A DNA stretch of 64,000 bases from Polyangia bacterium (GTDB lineage: Bacteria > Myxococcota_A > Polyangia > Polyangiales > JAUICN01), in the NCBI GenBank assembly GCA_030427835.1, contig JAUICN010000004.1:124001-188000 (forward strand), given 5' to 3'. A program made the position numbers and the translations under genes. This document shows positions 17,427-28,491 of this stretch, in pieces; the stretch's first letter is position 1, and the number at the start of each line of letters is the position of its first letter. The notes beneath the pieces were generated by a model that worked only from the letters and a program-made list of their open reading frames with translations, had not been told where the DNA came from and did not search any database.

Positions 17427-17894
17427 CTACTCCGGGGGGTCGAGGGGGTTGCGGCGTTTTTGGGAGGCTAGCATGAGCTGGTCGTAGAGATCGGTGCCCA
17501 GCTTTTCCTTCATGAGCGCCTCCACCTGTTCCTGCATGGCGGAGCGCTCGGCCTCGTTTTCAAACAGAAACGCAATCCCCATCCCCGCGGGCTGTTCTTC
17601 GGTGGCCTGTTCCTCCGCAATGGCCCACAGCACCCGGCCCTTGATCATCAACCCCTCTTCGAAGTGGGGGGCGATGAAACGGAACATGAACTCCGTGCCC
17701 ACGGCCAGGGGCTGCTTGGTTTCAATGAACGTGCCGCCCTTGCTGATATTCCGTGTGTAGTCGGAGAACAGGGAGTTGATCCGTCGGTACTCCACCTTCA
17801 GTTCAATCGGGGTTCTCCCGTGTACCCGACGATCCTCGCCGGTGGACGTGCCGTCCAGGCCGCTATCTCCAGCGTTGTCCCCAGCGTCGCTCAC
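17427..17894 (-). CDS. PilZ-domain protein (TIGR02266-like), intact copy
   Basis: A 155-residue protein with an Arg-rich RxxxR-type motif (EDRRVHGRTPIELKVEYR, residues ~22-38) and a downstream NISKGG motif (residues ~49-54), the two cyclic-di-GMP contact elements of PilZ domains, followed by a beta-barrel (FIETKQPLAVGTEFMFRF). It resembles the TIGR02266 PilZ group abundant in Myxococcus. It is likely a cytoplasmic c-di-GMP effector in motility, adhesion or signalling. The 3' 221 bp are duplicated at 7016-7236. If the island hypothesis holds, the 5' half is host sequence and the 3' half came with the island. The C-terminal KEKLGTDLYDQLM helix lies outside the PilZ fold. Confidence 0.85.
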   Translation of the reverse strand: MSDAGDNAGDSGLDGTSTGEDRRVHGRTPIELKVEYRRINSLFSDYTRNISKGGTFIETKQPLAVGTEFMFRFIAPHFEEGLMIKGRVLWAIAEEQATEEQPAGMGIAFLFENEAERSAMQEQVEALMKEKLGTDLYDQLMLASQKRRNPLDPPE

Positions 17895-18022
17895 CTAGGC
17901 TGCACCTTCCATCACAGCACCAGCATCCTACAGAACCCCCACATCCGTAAAGGGCCCTGGGAACGCCCATGGGCTTGACCACCCTGAAAAGGCACCATAG
18001 ACCGAGCCCTTCGAGCCAAAAC

Positions 18023-20545
18023 ATGTCCGAAACTCCCCAAGAAACCTCCCCAGAAACGGCGACTCCTTCCGAGGGCGCCGTTCCAGTCAACGTGGCCGCC
18101 GATCCATCCGCAGGAGCGCCGGTCGATGGGGCCCCTTCCACGGAGACCCCCGGCACCACCACGGAAGCTGCCCAGGTCGCTCCAGTCGAGGCCGCCCCAA
18201 CCCCGGAGGCCGCAGCCCCAGACGCCCCAATCCCGGAGGCTGCAGCCCAAACTTCCGGAAATAGGCCTGCCAAAAAGAAAAAGAAGAAAAAAGCGCCCGT
18301 AAAAACCTCCCCCTACACCGAGGCGCTCAAAAAGGCCCAACGCAACCATGGGTTCTCCCCGGGTGAAATCGTGGCCGGCCGCCTCCTTCGAACCGACGCG
18401 CATTGGGCCTGGGTGGACCTCTTTGGTAAAGCCACCGCCGTCATTCCCCTCACCGACCCCCTCACCCCCCAGGACATTCCCGATCCAACTCCAGCGCCCG
18501 TCCCAGCAACCGCCCCAGCAAGTGCCCCGGCAACTGCCCCAGCAACTGCAGAGTTAGCGAGCACCGGGCCTGAGTCTCCAGCCGCACAACCAGAGAACGC
18601 AACGTCTGACGCAGAAGCTCCAGCTCCCGAAGCTCAACTTGCCGAAGCTCAACTTGCCGAAGCTCAACTTGCCGAAGTCCAACCTCCAGAGACTACAGAG
18701 GCCACCGCCCCCTCGGACGAAGCAATGCCCGAGGGTTCTGAGACGGTAACGGCAGAGGAGGCCGTGGTGGTTCCCCCCGCACCGGAACCCCTGCCCCTGG
18801 AAGAGACCATCGCCTCCCTCCAACCCGGCGCCGTGGTGCGCGGCCGGGTGGTCGCCACCGCCGAAAGTGGGCAAATCATGCTCATCAACCGCTACCAGCC
18901 CCCACAGGACATCCGCGCACGCATCAAGGCCCAGCACCGGGCCAAGCAACGGATCCAGGGCCTGGTCTTTGGTTTCAACCGCGGCGGCTTTGACGTATGG
19001 TTCGAGGGCGTGCGCGCCTTCTGCCCCGTGAGCGGCATGTTCCTGGAGGGCACCGGAAGCCCCGAGGAGTGGGTCAACCAATCCCTCGAGTTCTCCATCG
19101 TGGAGGCCAAAGAAAAGGGCGACGTAGTGCTCGGTCGGCGCTCCATCCTGGAGCGGGAACGGCGCAAGGCCCGCAAGAAGGTCCTCAAAACCCTAGAGGT
19201 GGGCCAGGTGGTGGAAGGCCGCGTCACCCAGGTGCGTGAGTACGGCCTTTTTGTGGACATTGGTGAAGGGGTAGAGGCCCTGTTGCACCAATCGGAGCTG
19301 GCCTGGAGCCGTGGCGTACGGCCCGGGGACGTGGCCATTCCCGGCGCTACCCTCACCGCCAAAATCATCAGCATCGAAACCCCCGAAAGGGAACCTGCGC
19401 CCGAGTCGCCCAAGGGTGCGGAGGCAAGTGCTCCCGATGCTCCAGAAGACGAGGCATCCGCCGATGAAAACGCTCCCGAAGCCTCCCAGGTTTCAGGAGA
19501 CGAGCAGTCCACTTCCACAGGTGCTCCTGCAAAGAAGAAGCGCAGGCGTTCGAAGAACCTTCCCACACGGGTTTCCCTTTCCCTGAAAGCGCTCCAGGAT
19601 CACCCCTGGGAGAAGCACAAGGAACTGCTGCGTCCCGGTCGCCCGGTCATGGGTACCGTGGTCAGCACCACCGACTTTGGCGCCTTTGTTCGTGTGGCCC
19701 CTGGGCTTGAGGGGTTGCTGCACATCAATGAGCTTGGCTCCAACCTCAAACACGCCGATCAGGCCACCAAGTCCGGCGAACGGTTGCTTGTCATCATTGA
19801 GCGGTGCGACCGAAAGCAGGAACGCATTGCCCTCTCCAAGGCCCGCCCCTGGGAGGTGAAAGCCTTTGATGAGTTGCTGGTGGAACAGCAGACGACGGAA
19901 CAACAGGTGGCGGCCCAGGAGGTTGCTACTCAGGAAGTGGCAGCCCAGGAGTCGTCGGCCCAGGAGTCGTCGGCCCAGGAAACCCCCGTCGCCGAAGAGG
20001 CTACAGAGGACGCTCCGGTACGAGCCGCACCCCTAGAAGAGGCCGCACCCCCTGGAGAGGCCGCACCCCTGGAAGAGACTGAGGCATCCGTGGACGCACC
20101 TGTGGTGCAAGCCACGTCTGAGGCAACTCCATCTTCCGAAACACCCGAGGAAGCACCGGTCACTGCGCTGGCCTGGAAACCCGGCCCACCCCCACCCAAG
20201 CCCGGTTCCCACGTGAAGGTCAAGGTGGTCAAGACCGAGTCCAAGGGCATGCATCTTCAGGTCCTGGGGGTATGGGGGCGCCGCGGCCGTGGCTTCCTAC
20301 CCAGCCGTGAAATGCCCAAACCGGGGGAAGGCGCCAAGGGCGCACCCAAGGCCTCCCAAAAGCCCCCAAGCCTGGGGGATGAGCTGCATGTGAAGGTCGT
20401 GGCGGTGGAGCGTGACGGCACCCTCAAGTGCTCCCTGCGCGCCCGGGAAATGGACGAGGAGCGCAGCGCCGTGCGCGACTACAAAAAGGAATCCGCAAAA
20501 CAGGGCTTCGGTACCTTTGGGGATTTGCTCAAGGCCAAGCTGTAG
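18023..20545 (+). CDS. Multi-S1-domain RNA-binding protein with long Ala/Pro/Glu-rich linkers
   Basis: An 840-residue protein with at least four S1-type OB folds: around residues 310-385, ~391-450 (GQVVEGRVTQVREYGLFVDIGEGVEALLH), ~536-610 (GTVVSTTDFGAFVRVAPGLEGLLHINEL) and ~728-800; weaker copies are near 111 and 262. S1 repeats bind single-stranded RNA, as in ribosomal protein S1. Between them lie low-complexity linkers, including three exact tandem copies of the 15-bp unit GAAGCTCAACTTGCC at 18629-18673 (AEAQL repeats) and Glu/Gln/Ser-rich stretches near 19880-20130. ATG 18023 is preferred over 17969 because the Ala/Pro-rich N-terminus begins there. The lysine run KKKKKKK near residue 92 may also contact RNA. 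It may be an S1 paralogue or the organism's main S1; this cannot be decided here. Confidence 0.85.
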   Translation: MSETPQETSPETATPSEGAVPVNVAADPSAGAPVDGAPSTETPGTTTEAAQVAPVEAAPTPEAAAPDAPIPEAAAQTSGNRPAKKKKKKKAPVKTSPYTEALKKAQRNHGFSPGEIVAGRLLRTDAHWAWVDLFGKATAVIPLTDPLTPQDIPDPTPAPVPATAPASAPATAPATAELASTGPESPAAQPENATSDAEAPAPEAQLAEAQLAEAQLAEVQPPETTEATAPSDEAMPEGSETVTAEEAVVVPPAPEPLPLEETIASLQPGAVVRGRVVATAESGQIMLINRYQPPQDIRARIKAQHRAKQRIQGLVFGFNRGGFDVWFEGVRAFCPVSGMFLEGTGSPEEWVNQSLEFSIVEAKEKGDVVLGRRSILERERRKARKKVLKTLEVGQVVEGRVTQVREYGLFVDIGEGVEALLHQSELAWSRGVRPGDVAIPGATLTAKIISIETPEREPAPESPKGAEASAPDAPEDEASADENAPEASQVSGDEQSTSTGAPAKKKRRRSKNLPTRVSLSLKALQDHPWEKHKELLRPGRPVMGTVVSTTDFGAFVRVAPGLEGLLHINELGSNLKHADQATKSGERLLVIIERCDRKQERIALSKARPWEVKAFDELLVEQQTTEQQVAAQEVATQEVAAQESSAQESSAQETPVAEEATEDAPVRAAPLEEAAPPGEAAPLEETEASVDAPVVQATSEATPSSETPEEAPVTALAWKPGPPPPKPGSHVKVKVVKTESKGMHLQVLGVWGRRGRGFLPSREMPKPGEGAKGAPKASQKPPSLGDELHVKVVAVERDGTLKCSLRAREMDEERSAVRDYKKESAKQGFGTFGDLLKAKL
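18629..18673 (+). repeat. Three tandem 15-bp coding repeats
   Basis: Three exact copies of GAAGCTCAACTTGCC inside the S1 protein gene encode consecutive EAQLA pentapeptides; a fourth degenerate copy follows. Such arrays expand and contract by slippage. Confidence 0.95.
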
Positions 20546-20571
20546 CCCGAGCACTCTTGGCGACAGGCCCT

Positions 20572-20622
20572 CCATGGCAACAGGCCGTCCATGGCAACAC
20601 GCCGTCCATGGCAACACGCTTT
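20572..20622 (+). repeat. Three tandem 17-bp repeats between the S1 gene and tRNA-Val
   Basis: Units at 20572, 20589 and 20606 read CCATGGCAACAGGCCGT, CCATGGCAACACGCCGT and CCATGGCAACACGCTTT, with a partial unit upstream. Each holds an NcoI-type palindrome (CCATGG). No gene is present between 20546 and 20700. Confidence 0.9.
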
Positions 20623-20700
20623 GCAGGGAAGGGCCTTCACTGCTAAGCCTCCGCGCTCACCGCAAGGGGTGCCTCCAGGGGCCCTCGAGCGGCAAAACCC

Positions 20701-20775
20701 GGGCGATTAACTCAGTGGTAGAGTGCCACCTTCACACGGTGGAAGTCGCTGGTTCAAGTCCAGCATCGCCCACCA
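20701..20775 (+). tRNA. tRNA-Val (anticodon CAC)
   Basis: The cloverleaf is clear. The acceptor GGGCGAT pairs with ATCGCCC, and the D arm ACTC/GAGT encloses AGTGGTA. The anticodon stem CCACC/GGTGG carries the loop TTCACAC, giving CAC at positions 34-36, which reads the Val codon GUG. The T arm GCTGG/CCAGC carries TTCAAGT. The 3' CCA is encoded (20773-20775). The meaB-like gene starts 25 bp downstream. Confidence 0.96.
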
Positions 20776-20800
20776 ACTTCAGGTCAGCTACAGTTCACCC

Positions 20801-21844
20801 ATGCCAAGGCCAACCCCCACGGTGGAGGATCTCACCCAAGGAGTGCTTGCGCGCAACACCCGGGCGGTGGGCCGCGCATTGCGGTGGGTGGACGATCGAT
20901 TGCCCCAGGCCGATGCGTTGCTCAACGCCCTACACCCCCTGGGCGGCCACACCCACGTCATCGGCGTAACCGGCCCCCCCGGTGCCGGCAAAAGCACCCT
21001 GGTCTCCGCCCTGGTCCACCAGTACCGCGCCCAGGAAAAGACCGTGGCCGTACTCGCCGTGGACCCTTCCAGCCCCTACACCGGCGGTGCCGTCCTCGGC
21101 GACCGCATCCGCATGCAAAAACACTTTCTGGACCGGGGTGTCCTCATTCGCTCCATCGCCACACGCGGGCACCTGGGCGGCCTTTCCATCTCCGCCGCCG
21201 ACATGGTCACCGTGCTCGACGCCGCGGGCTTTGACGTGGTCATCCTGGAAACCGTGGGCGTCGGCCAGGACGAACTGGACATCTCCCGCGTGGCCCACAC
21301 CACATTGCTCGTGGTGGCTCCCGGGCTGGGCGACGACGTACAGGCCATCAAGGCCGGGATTCTCGAAATCGCCGATATCTTTGTGGTCAACAAGGCCGAC
21401 AGGCCCGGCGCTGACGCCGCCGTGGTGAACCTCCAGCAAATGATGGCCCTGGAGGCCGCCGTCAAAAAGAGCAACGCGCCAGAAAACAACGGCGACCACC
21501 ATGCCCACCATCACCATGCCCACGGCCACCACAGCGCGTCCCCACCAATCACGGAAACCAACAAACCCGTCCTAAAAACCATAGCCATCAAAGGCGAAGG
21601 CATGGCCGAACTCTGCGCCGCCTGCACCGAACACACCCGCCACACCGCCGACCCCAGGGCCCGCGCCCGCCACCTACTCCACAGCCTCGCCCACGAACGC
21701 CTTGAGAACTGGCTCCACGCCCACCCCCAAACCACCGGCCCTCTCATCGAAGCCATCACCCAACGCACCCAAAGCCCCCGCCAGGCCCTCGAACCACTCT
21801 GGCAAGCACTCAGGAAGTGGGTGTCCCAACGTTTCGAGCCCTAG
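20801..21844 (+). CDS. meaB: MeaB/ArgK-type GTPase (methylmalonyl-CoA mutase chaperone family)
   Basis: A 347-residue G3E-family P-loop GTPase. Walker A is GVTGPPGAGKST (residues ~55-66), followed by VLAVDPSSPYTGGAVLGDRIRM, METVGVGQ-like ETVGVGQDELDI and the NKAD guanine motif. MeaB proteins protect and load B12-dependent acyl-CoA mutases, but no mutase gene lies in the window. A His-rich loop (NGDHHAHHHHAHGHH, around residues 228-243) is inserted after the NKAD motif and is unusual; it could bind metal. ATG 20801 fits the conserved N-terminus; upstream is the tRNA. A thiolase and an enoyl-CoA hydratase nearby suggest acyl-CoA metabolism. Confidence 0.88.
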   Translation: MPRPTPTVEDLTQGVLARNTRAVGRALRWVDDRLPQADALLNALHPLGGHTHVIGVTGPPGAGKSTLVSALVHQYRAQEKTVAVLAVDPSSPYTGGAVLGDRIRMQKHFLDRGVLIRSIATRGHLGGLSISAADMVTVLDAAGFDVVILETVGVGQDELDISRVAHTTLLVVAPGLGDDVQAIKAGILEIADIFVVNKADRPGADAAVVNLQQMMALEAAVKKSNAPENNGDHHAHHHHAHGHHSASPPITETNKPVLKTIAIKGEGMAELCAACTEHTRHTADPRARARHLLHSLAHERLENWLHAHPQTTGPLIEAITQRTQSPRQALEPLWQALRKWVSQRFEP

Positions 21845-21900
21845 GTTCGACTTGTTGCGGCCTGTTTGCCGCCGTCCCCGAAATCTGTCAGGCCGTGGGC

Positions 21901-23076
21901 ATGACTGACGTTGTGATTACCGCCGCCACCCGTACACCCATTGGTTCTTTTCAGGGGGCGCTTTCGGGGGTTTCCGCTCCTGAATTGGGCGCCGCTGCCA
22001 TTCGTGCCGCCGTAGGGAAGTCGGGCACAACGGCAGAATCAGTGGACGAAGTGTACATGGGCAACGTGCTCAACGCCGGTGTGGGCCAGGCCCCGGCGCG
22101 GCAGGCAGCGATTGCGGCCGGTCTTCCCAACCACGTTCCTGCCACCACCGTGAGCAAGGTATGCGGCTCCGGGCTCCAGGCCGTGATTCTGGGTGCCAAG
22201 TCCATTCTGTTGGGCGATGCGTCGGTCGTCGTTGCAGGCGGCATGGAGAACATGAGCCAGTCGCCCTACCTGCTTCCCAAGGCGCGTGCGGGCTACCGCA
22301 TGGGCAACGGGGAGATCATCGACTCCATGGTGCACGACGGCCTGTGGGACCCTTACAACAACTTCCACATGGGCAAGGCCGCCGAGCTCTGCTCCACCGA
22401 ACACAAGCTTACCCGCGAGGCCCAGGATGCCTTTGCCAAGCAATCCTACGAGCGCGCCCAGGCCGCCCAAGCCGATGGCAAGTTCACAGCCGAGCTCACC
22501 GCGGTCACCATCAAGGGCCGCAAGGGTGACACTGTCGTGGACACCGACGAGGAGCCGGGCCGGGCACGCTTCGACAAGATCCCCCAACTGCGCCCCGCCT
22601 TTGACAAGGAGGGCACCATCACCGCCGCCAACGCTTCCAAAATCAACGACGGCGCCAGCGCCCTGGTGCTCATGTCCGCCGAGAAGGCAAAGGAGCTAGG
22701 CGCACCGGTGCTCGCAAAAATCGTCTCCTACGCGGGCCACGCCCAGGAGCCCAAGTGGTTCACCACCGCGCCCATCGAGGCCATGAAGAAGGCCGCGCAA
22801 AAAGCGGGCGTTGGCTTTGGTGATGTGGACCTGTTCGAAATCAACGAAGCCTTTGCCTGCGTCACCATGGCCGCGGCCCAGTCCCTAGACATCCCAGCCG
22901 ATAAGGTGAACGTACACGGCGGTGCCGTGGCCCTGGGCCACCCCATCGGGGCTTCCGGGGCACGCATTCTCACCACCCTCGTACACGCCATGGCTGACCG
23001 CGGCGCCAAACGCGGCGCCACCGGCATCTGCATCGGCGGCGGCGAAGCCCTCTCCCTCATCGTAGAACGCCCGTAA
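21901..23076 (+). CDS. Acetyl-CoA C-acetyltransferase (thiolase II)
   Basis: A 391-residue thiolase that condenses or cleaves acyl-CoA with acetyl-CoA. The catalytic triad is visible: nucleophile C88 (VSKVCGSG), H347 (ALGHPIGASG) and C377 (GICIGGGEA). ATG 21901 starts the classic TDVVITAATRTPIGSFQGAL sequence. It is probably biosynthetic/degradative acetoacetyl-CoA thiolase, given length and the exact fit to that class. It follows meaB by 56 bp on the same strand, so the two may be co-transcribed. Downstream a fold-back element separates it from the enoyl-CoA hydratase. Confidence 0.95.
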   Translation: MTDVVITAATRTPIGSFQGALSGVSAPELGAAAIRAAVGKSGTTAESVDEVYMGNVLNAGVGQAPARQAAIAAGLPNHVPATTVSKVCGSGLQAVILGAKSILLGDASVVVAGGMENMSQSPYLLPKARAGYRMGNGEIIDSMVHDGLWDPYNNFHMGKAAELCSTEHKLTREAQDAFAKQSYERAQAAQADGKFTAELTAVTIKGRKGDTVVDTDEEPGRARFDKIPQLRPAFDKEGTITAANASKINDGASALVLMSAEKAKELGAPVLAKIVSYAGHAQEPKWFTTAPIEAMKKAAQKAGVGFGDVDLFEINEAFACVTMAAAQSLDIPADKVNVHGGAVALGHPIGASGARILTTLVHAMADRGAKRGATGICIGGGEALSLIVERP

Positions 23077-23148
23077 CCCTTCTCCAAAAACTTCCCGATG
23101 TGGATCTTCTGCTCATCATTCGTGGTTCGATGGTTGAAGTCTGGTTGA

Positions 23149-23396
23149 GACAGGAAACGGGAAGGGGTGTGCCCGGAGGAAGTGCCAACTATTGCGCACC
23201 TCATTCGATCTGATCGAGTTTTGACCTTGATCTTTGGCTCTGGATCCGCGTCGTACGTGCTCGCCGTAGCTTTGGCTACGCCTGCGCGCGCCTCCTCGCT
23301 CCAAAACCAAATCTGCAGCGGCCAAATTCTCAATCATCTCAAATGAGGTGCGCTGTAAACCACGTACGGAGGGTGCACCCCTTCCCGTTTCCTGTC
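23149..23396. repeat. Fold-back element A: nested inverted repeats with interrupted shared core
   Basis: A perfect 21-bp inverted repeat (23149-23169 with 23376-23396) forms the outer arm. Just inside are the two halves of the core seen in elements B and C (TGTGCCCGGAGGA... and ...CGGAGGGTGC). The core is split by about 170 bp that is itself an imperfect inverted repeat beginning GCGCACCTCATT on one side and its complement AATGAGGTGCGC on the other. The whole 248 bp can therefore fold into one long hairpin. It fills the gap between the thiolase and enoyl-CoA hydratase genes; no gene is seen in it. Confidence 0.85.
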
Positions 23397-23446
23397 CCTG
23401 AAGTTGCACCTAGACTTTTCTTTTCCGTCGTCCAAAGATTCAGCCC

Positions 23447-24208
23447 ATGAGCCTCGTCCAAACGACCCTCCACAGCGGCGTGCTTACCGTCACACTCCAT
23501 CGACCCAAGGCCTACAACGCACTCAATGCCGAGTTGCTCACAGCGTTGCTCGAAACCGTAGAGCAACACCGAAACGACCCTGCCGTAAGGGTGTGGCTCT
23601 TTCGCGGGGAAGGCCGCGCCTTCGTGGCCGGTGCCGACATTCGTGAAATGTCCGCCATGGATCCCGAGCAAGCCCGCCAGTACGGCGCCCTGGGCCACCG
23701 GGTGATGACCGCCGTGGACACACTGCCCCAGGTCACCCTGGCCGCCGTCCACGGTGCGGCCCTCGGGGGAGGGTGCGAACTCATGCTCTGCTGCGACATG
23801 GTGCTCGCCCGGGAGGGAACCATGCTCGGTTTGCCCGAAGTGGGCCTGGGCCTCATCCCCGGCTTCGGCGGCACCCAACGCCTGGCACGGCGCATCGGTT
23901 GGGGTAGGGCGCGCGCCTGGTTGCTCACCGGTGAAACCCTCCCCGCAGAAAACGCCCTCGCCGCAGGCCTTGTGGATCAGGTGTTTGCCAAGGGTGCGTT
24001 CGACACCTCGGTCGAAGAACTCGCCTCCCGCGTCGCTGCTCGAAGCGCCCACGCCATCGCCACAGCCAAAGCCTGCCTCGCCGATTCCCAACCCAACCTC
24101 GAACCCGGCCTCGAACGGGAATCCCAAAACTTCGCCCAACTCTTCAGCCACAAAGACGCCAAAGAAGGCCTCACCGCCTTCCAAGAAAAACGCCCCCCCA
24201 AGTTCTAA
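23447..24208 (+). CDS. Enoyl-CoA hydratase/isomerase (crotonase family)
   Basis: A 253-residue crotonase. The oxyanion-hole region GGGRAFVAGADIREM-like (EGRAFVAGADIREM) and the two catalytic glutamates E111 (GGGCELMLCCD) and E131 (GLPEVGLGLIPGFGGTQRL) are present, which predicts hydration of 2-enoyl-CoA rather than a mere isomerase. It fits fatty-acid or amino-acid beta-oxidation together with the nearby thiolase. It is probably transcribed from its own promoter, since a 370-bp gap with a long hairpin precedes it. Confidence 0.92.
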   Translation: MSLVQTTLHSGVLTVTLHRPKAYNALNAELLTALLETVEQHRNDPAVRVWLFRGEGRAFVAGADIREMSAMDPEQARQYGALGHRVMTAVDTLPQVTLAAVHGAALGGGCELMLCCDMVLAREGTMLGLPEVGLGLIPGFGGTQRLARRIGWGRARAWLLTGETLPAENALAAGLVDQVFAKGAFDTSVEELASRVAARSAHAIATAKACLADSQPNLEPGLERESQNFAQLFSHKDAKEGLTAFQEKRPPKF

Positions 24209-24258
24209 CCCATGCCCTCGCGAACGGCGGTTCCTTTAGTTCGCCTAAACTCCCTCAC

Positions 24259-25038
24259 TTACCCAAACGTGGCAACTACGGGCGCGTGATCGGAGGGTTT
24301 ACTGCCCTTGCGTTCGTCCCGGTCCACTACGACGTCTTCACACCGTGAGGCCATGGAATCGGTGGCCAACACAAAATCAATGCGCAGCCCATTGTTTTTT
24401 GGAAACGCCAACTGCCGGTAGTCCCACCAGGTAAAATCCTGCCCCTCAGGGTATTTTTCCCGGTACAGATCCCGCAAACCCCACGTCACAAGTTCATTCA
24501 ACCGGGTGCGGATGTCTGTGTGAGTCATGGCGCCGTCCTTCCAAAGTTCGGGCTTGCCCGCGTCCATGTCCGTGGGGGCCACATTAAAATCACCACAGAG
24601 AACCACCGACTGATCCACGGTGTGGTTCTCCCTGAAATACTGATTCCAACGATCCATCCATTGCAACTTGTGGGCCCACCGGGGCCCATCCACCTCGCCC
24701 CCATTGGGCACGTAGCTGCAGTACACATGCAACGGCTCCCCATCGTGACGAAACACCCCACCCAAAAACCGTGCCTGGGTGTCCTCCTCGTCACCCGGAA
24801 GACCCCGAACCACGGATTCAGGCTCCGCCAAACTAAGCAGGGCCACCCCATTGTAGGTTGGCTGCCCAAGCACCGTGCAGTGGTAACCCAGGGCCCCAAA
24901 CGCCTCCCGGTCGAACACATCCTCCTGCACCTTGAGCTCCTGCAAACACAGCACGTCTGGTCGGTGCCGTTCCAACAGGGCCAAGCACCGGTCGTGCCGG
25001 GCGCGAATCGAGTTTACATTCCAGGAAATAATCTTCAT
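24259..25038 (-). CDS. xthA: Exodeoxyribonuclease III (AP endonuclease)
   Basis: A 259-residue exonuclease III family protein. Metal and catalytic residues are visible: N7 (SWNVNS), E34 (CLQELK), the CGDFNVAPTD motif, and the terminal SDHAPVVA. It nicks DNA at abasic sites and degrades 3' ends in base excision repair. ATG 25038 gives the canonical MKIISWNVNSIRAR start; the open frame extends upstream through the hairpin region but without coding character. It is transcribed divergently from ridA, with fold-back elements B and C in the shared upstream region. Confidence 0.95.
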   Translation of the reverse strand: MKIISWNVNSIRARHDRCLALLERHRPDVLCLQELKVQEDVFDREAFGALGYHCTVLGQPTYNGVALLSLAEPESVVRGLPGDEEDTQARFLGGVFRHDGEPLHVYCSYVPNGGEVDGPRWAHKLQWMDRWNQYFRENHTVDQSVVLCGDFNVAPTDMDAGKPELWKDGAMTHTDIRTRLNELVTWGLRDLYREKYPEGQDFTWWDYRQLAFPKNNGLRIDFVLATDSMASRCEDVVVDRDERKGSKPSDHAPVVATFG

Positions 25039-25142
25039 GCCCGTTTGCACCTTCCTCCCCAACCTCCTACCACCTAGGTGCCCAAAAGACACACCCCAAC
25101 CCTTACTCAGACCACCTACCACCCCAAAAGCGTGTGTAGGCT

Positions 25143-25214
25143 CGGGGGAGAAGAGGTGTGCCCGGAGGAGACGCCAATTAAACCGTCGACGGAGGGTGCT
25201 CCTCTTCTCCCCCG
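25143..25214. repeat. Fold-back element B: 44-nt core with 14-bp unique arms
   Basis: Arms CGGGGGAGAAGAGG (25143-25156) and its exact complement (25201-25214) enclose a 44-nt core (25157-25200) starting TGTGCCCGGAGG and ending CGGAGGGTGCT, with a CCGTCGACGG palindrome within. The core matches that of element C except at one base. The arms share only their innermost GAAGAGG with C. Confidence 0.9.
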
Positions 25215-25298
25215 GGCCCCCACCAGAACACTTCACGACTCCACGAACAAGAACATACCCCAACCCCACATCGAGAACCCCTAACCCAAGTCGAGAGC

Positions 25299-25390
25299 TG
25301 CGGAGTCCCCACACCGAAGAGGTGTGCCCGGAGGAGGCGCCAATTAAACCGTCGACGGAGGGTGCTCCTCTTCGGTGTGGGGACTCCGCA
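25299..25390. repeat. Fold-back element C: same 44-nt core with 24-bp unique arms
   Basis: Left arm 25299-25322 is exactly complementary to 25367-25390. The core 25323-25366 equals that of element B but for one A/G change (GGAGGAGA versus GGAGGAGG). It ends 15 bp before the ridA start, so it would sit in the ridA leader if transcription begins upstream. No gene is seen in 25039-25405. Confidence 0.9.
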
Positions 25391-25405
25391 CAACACAACA
25401 TACCC

Positions 25406-28447
<3,042 letters not shown>

Positions 28448-28491
28448 GGTCGCACGGCTTGCCAGACTCTAAAGCAATTGCAAGGTCGGGC

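Noticed and set aside
18629-20622. CRISPR array
   Set aside because: The 15-bp and 17-bp arrays are tandem without spacers, and no cas genes are present.
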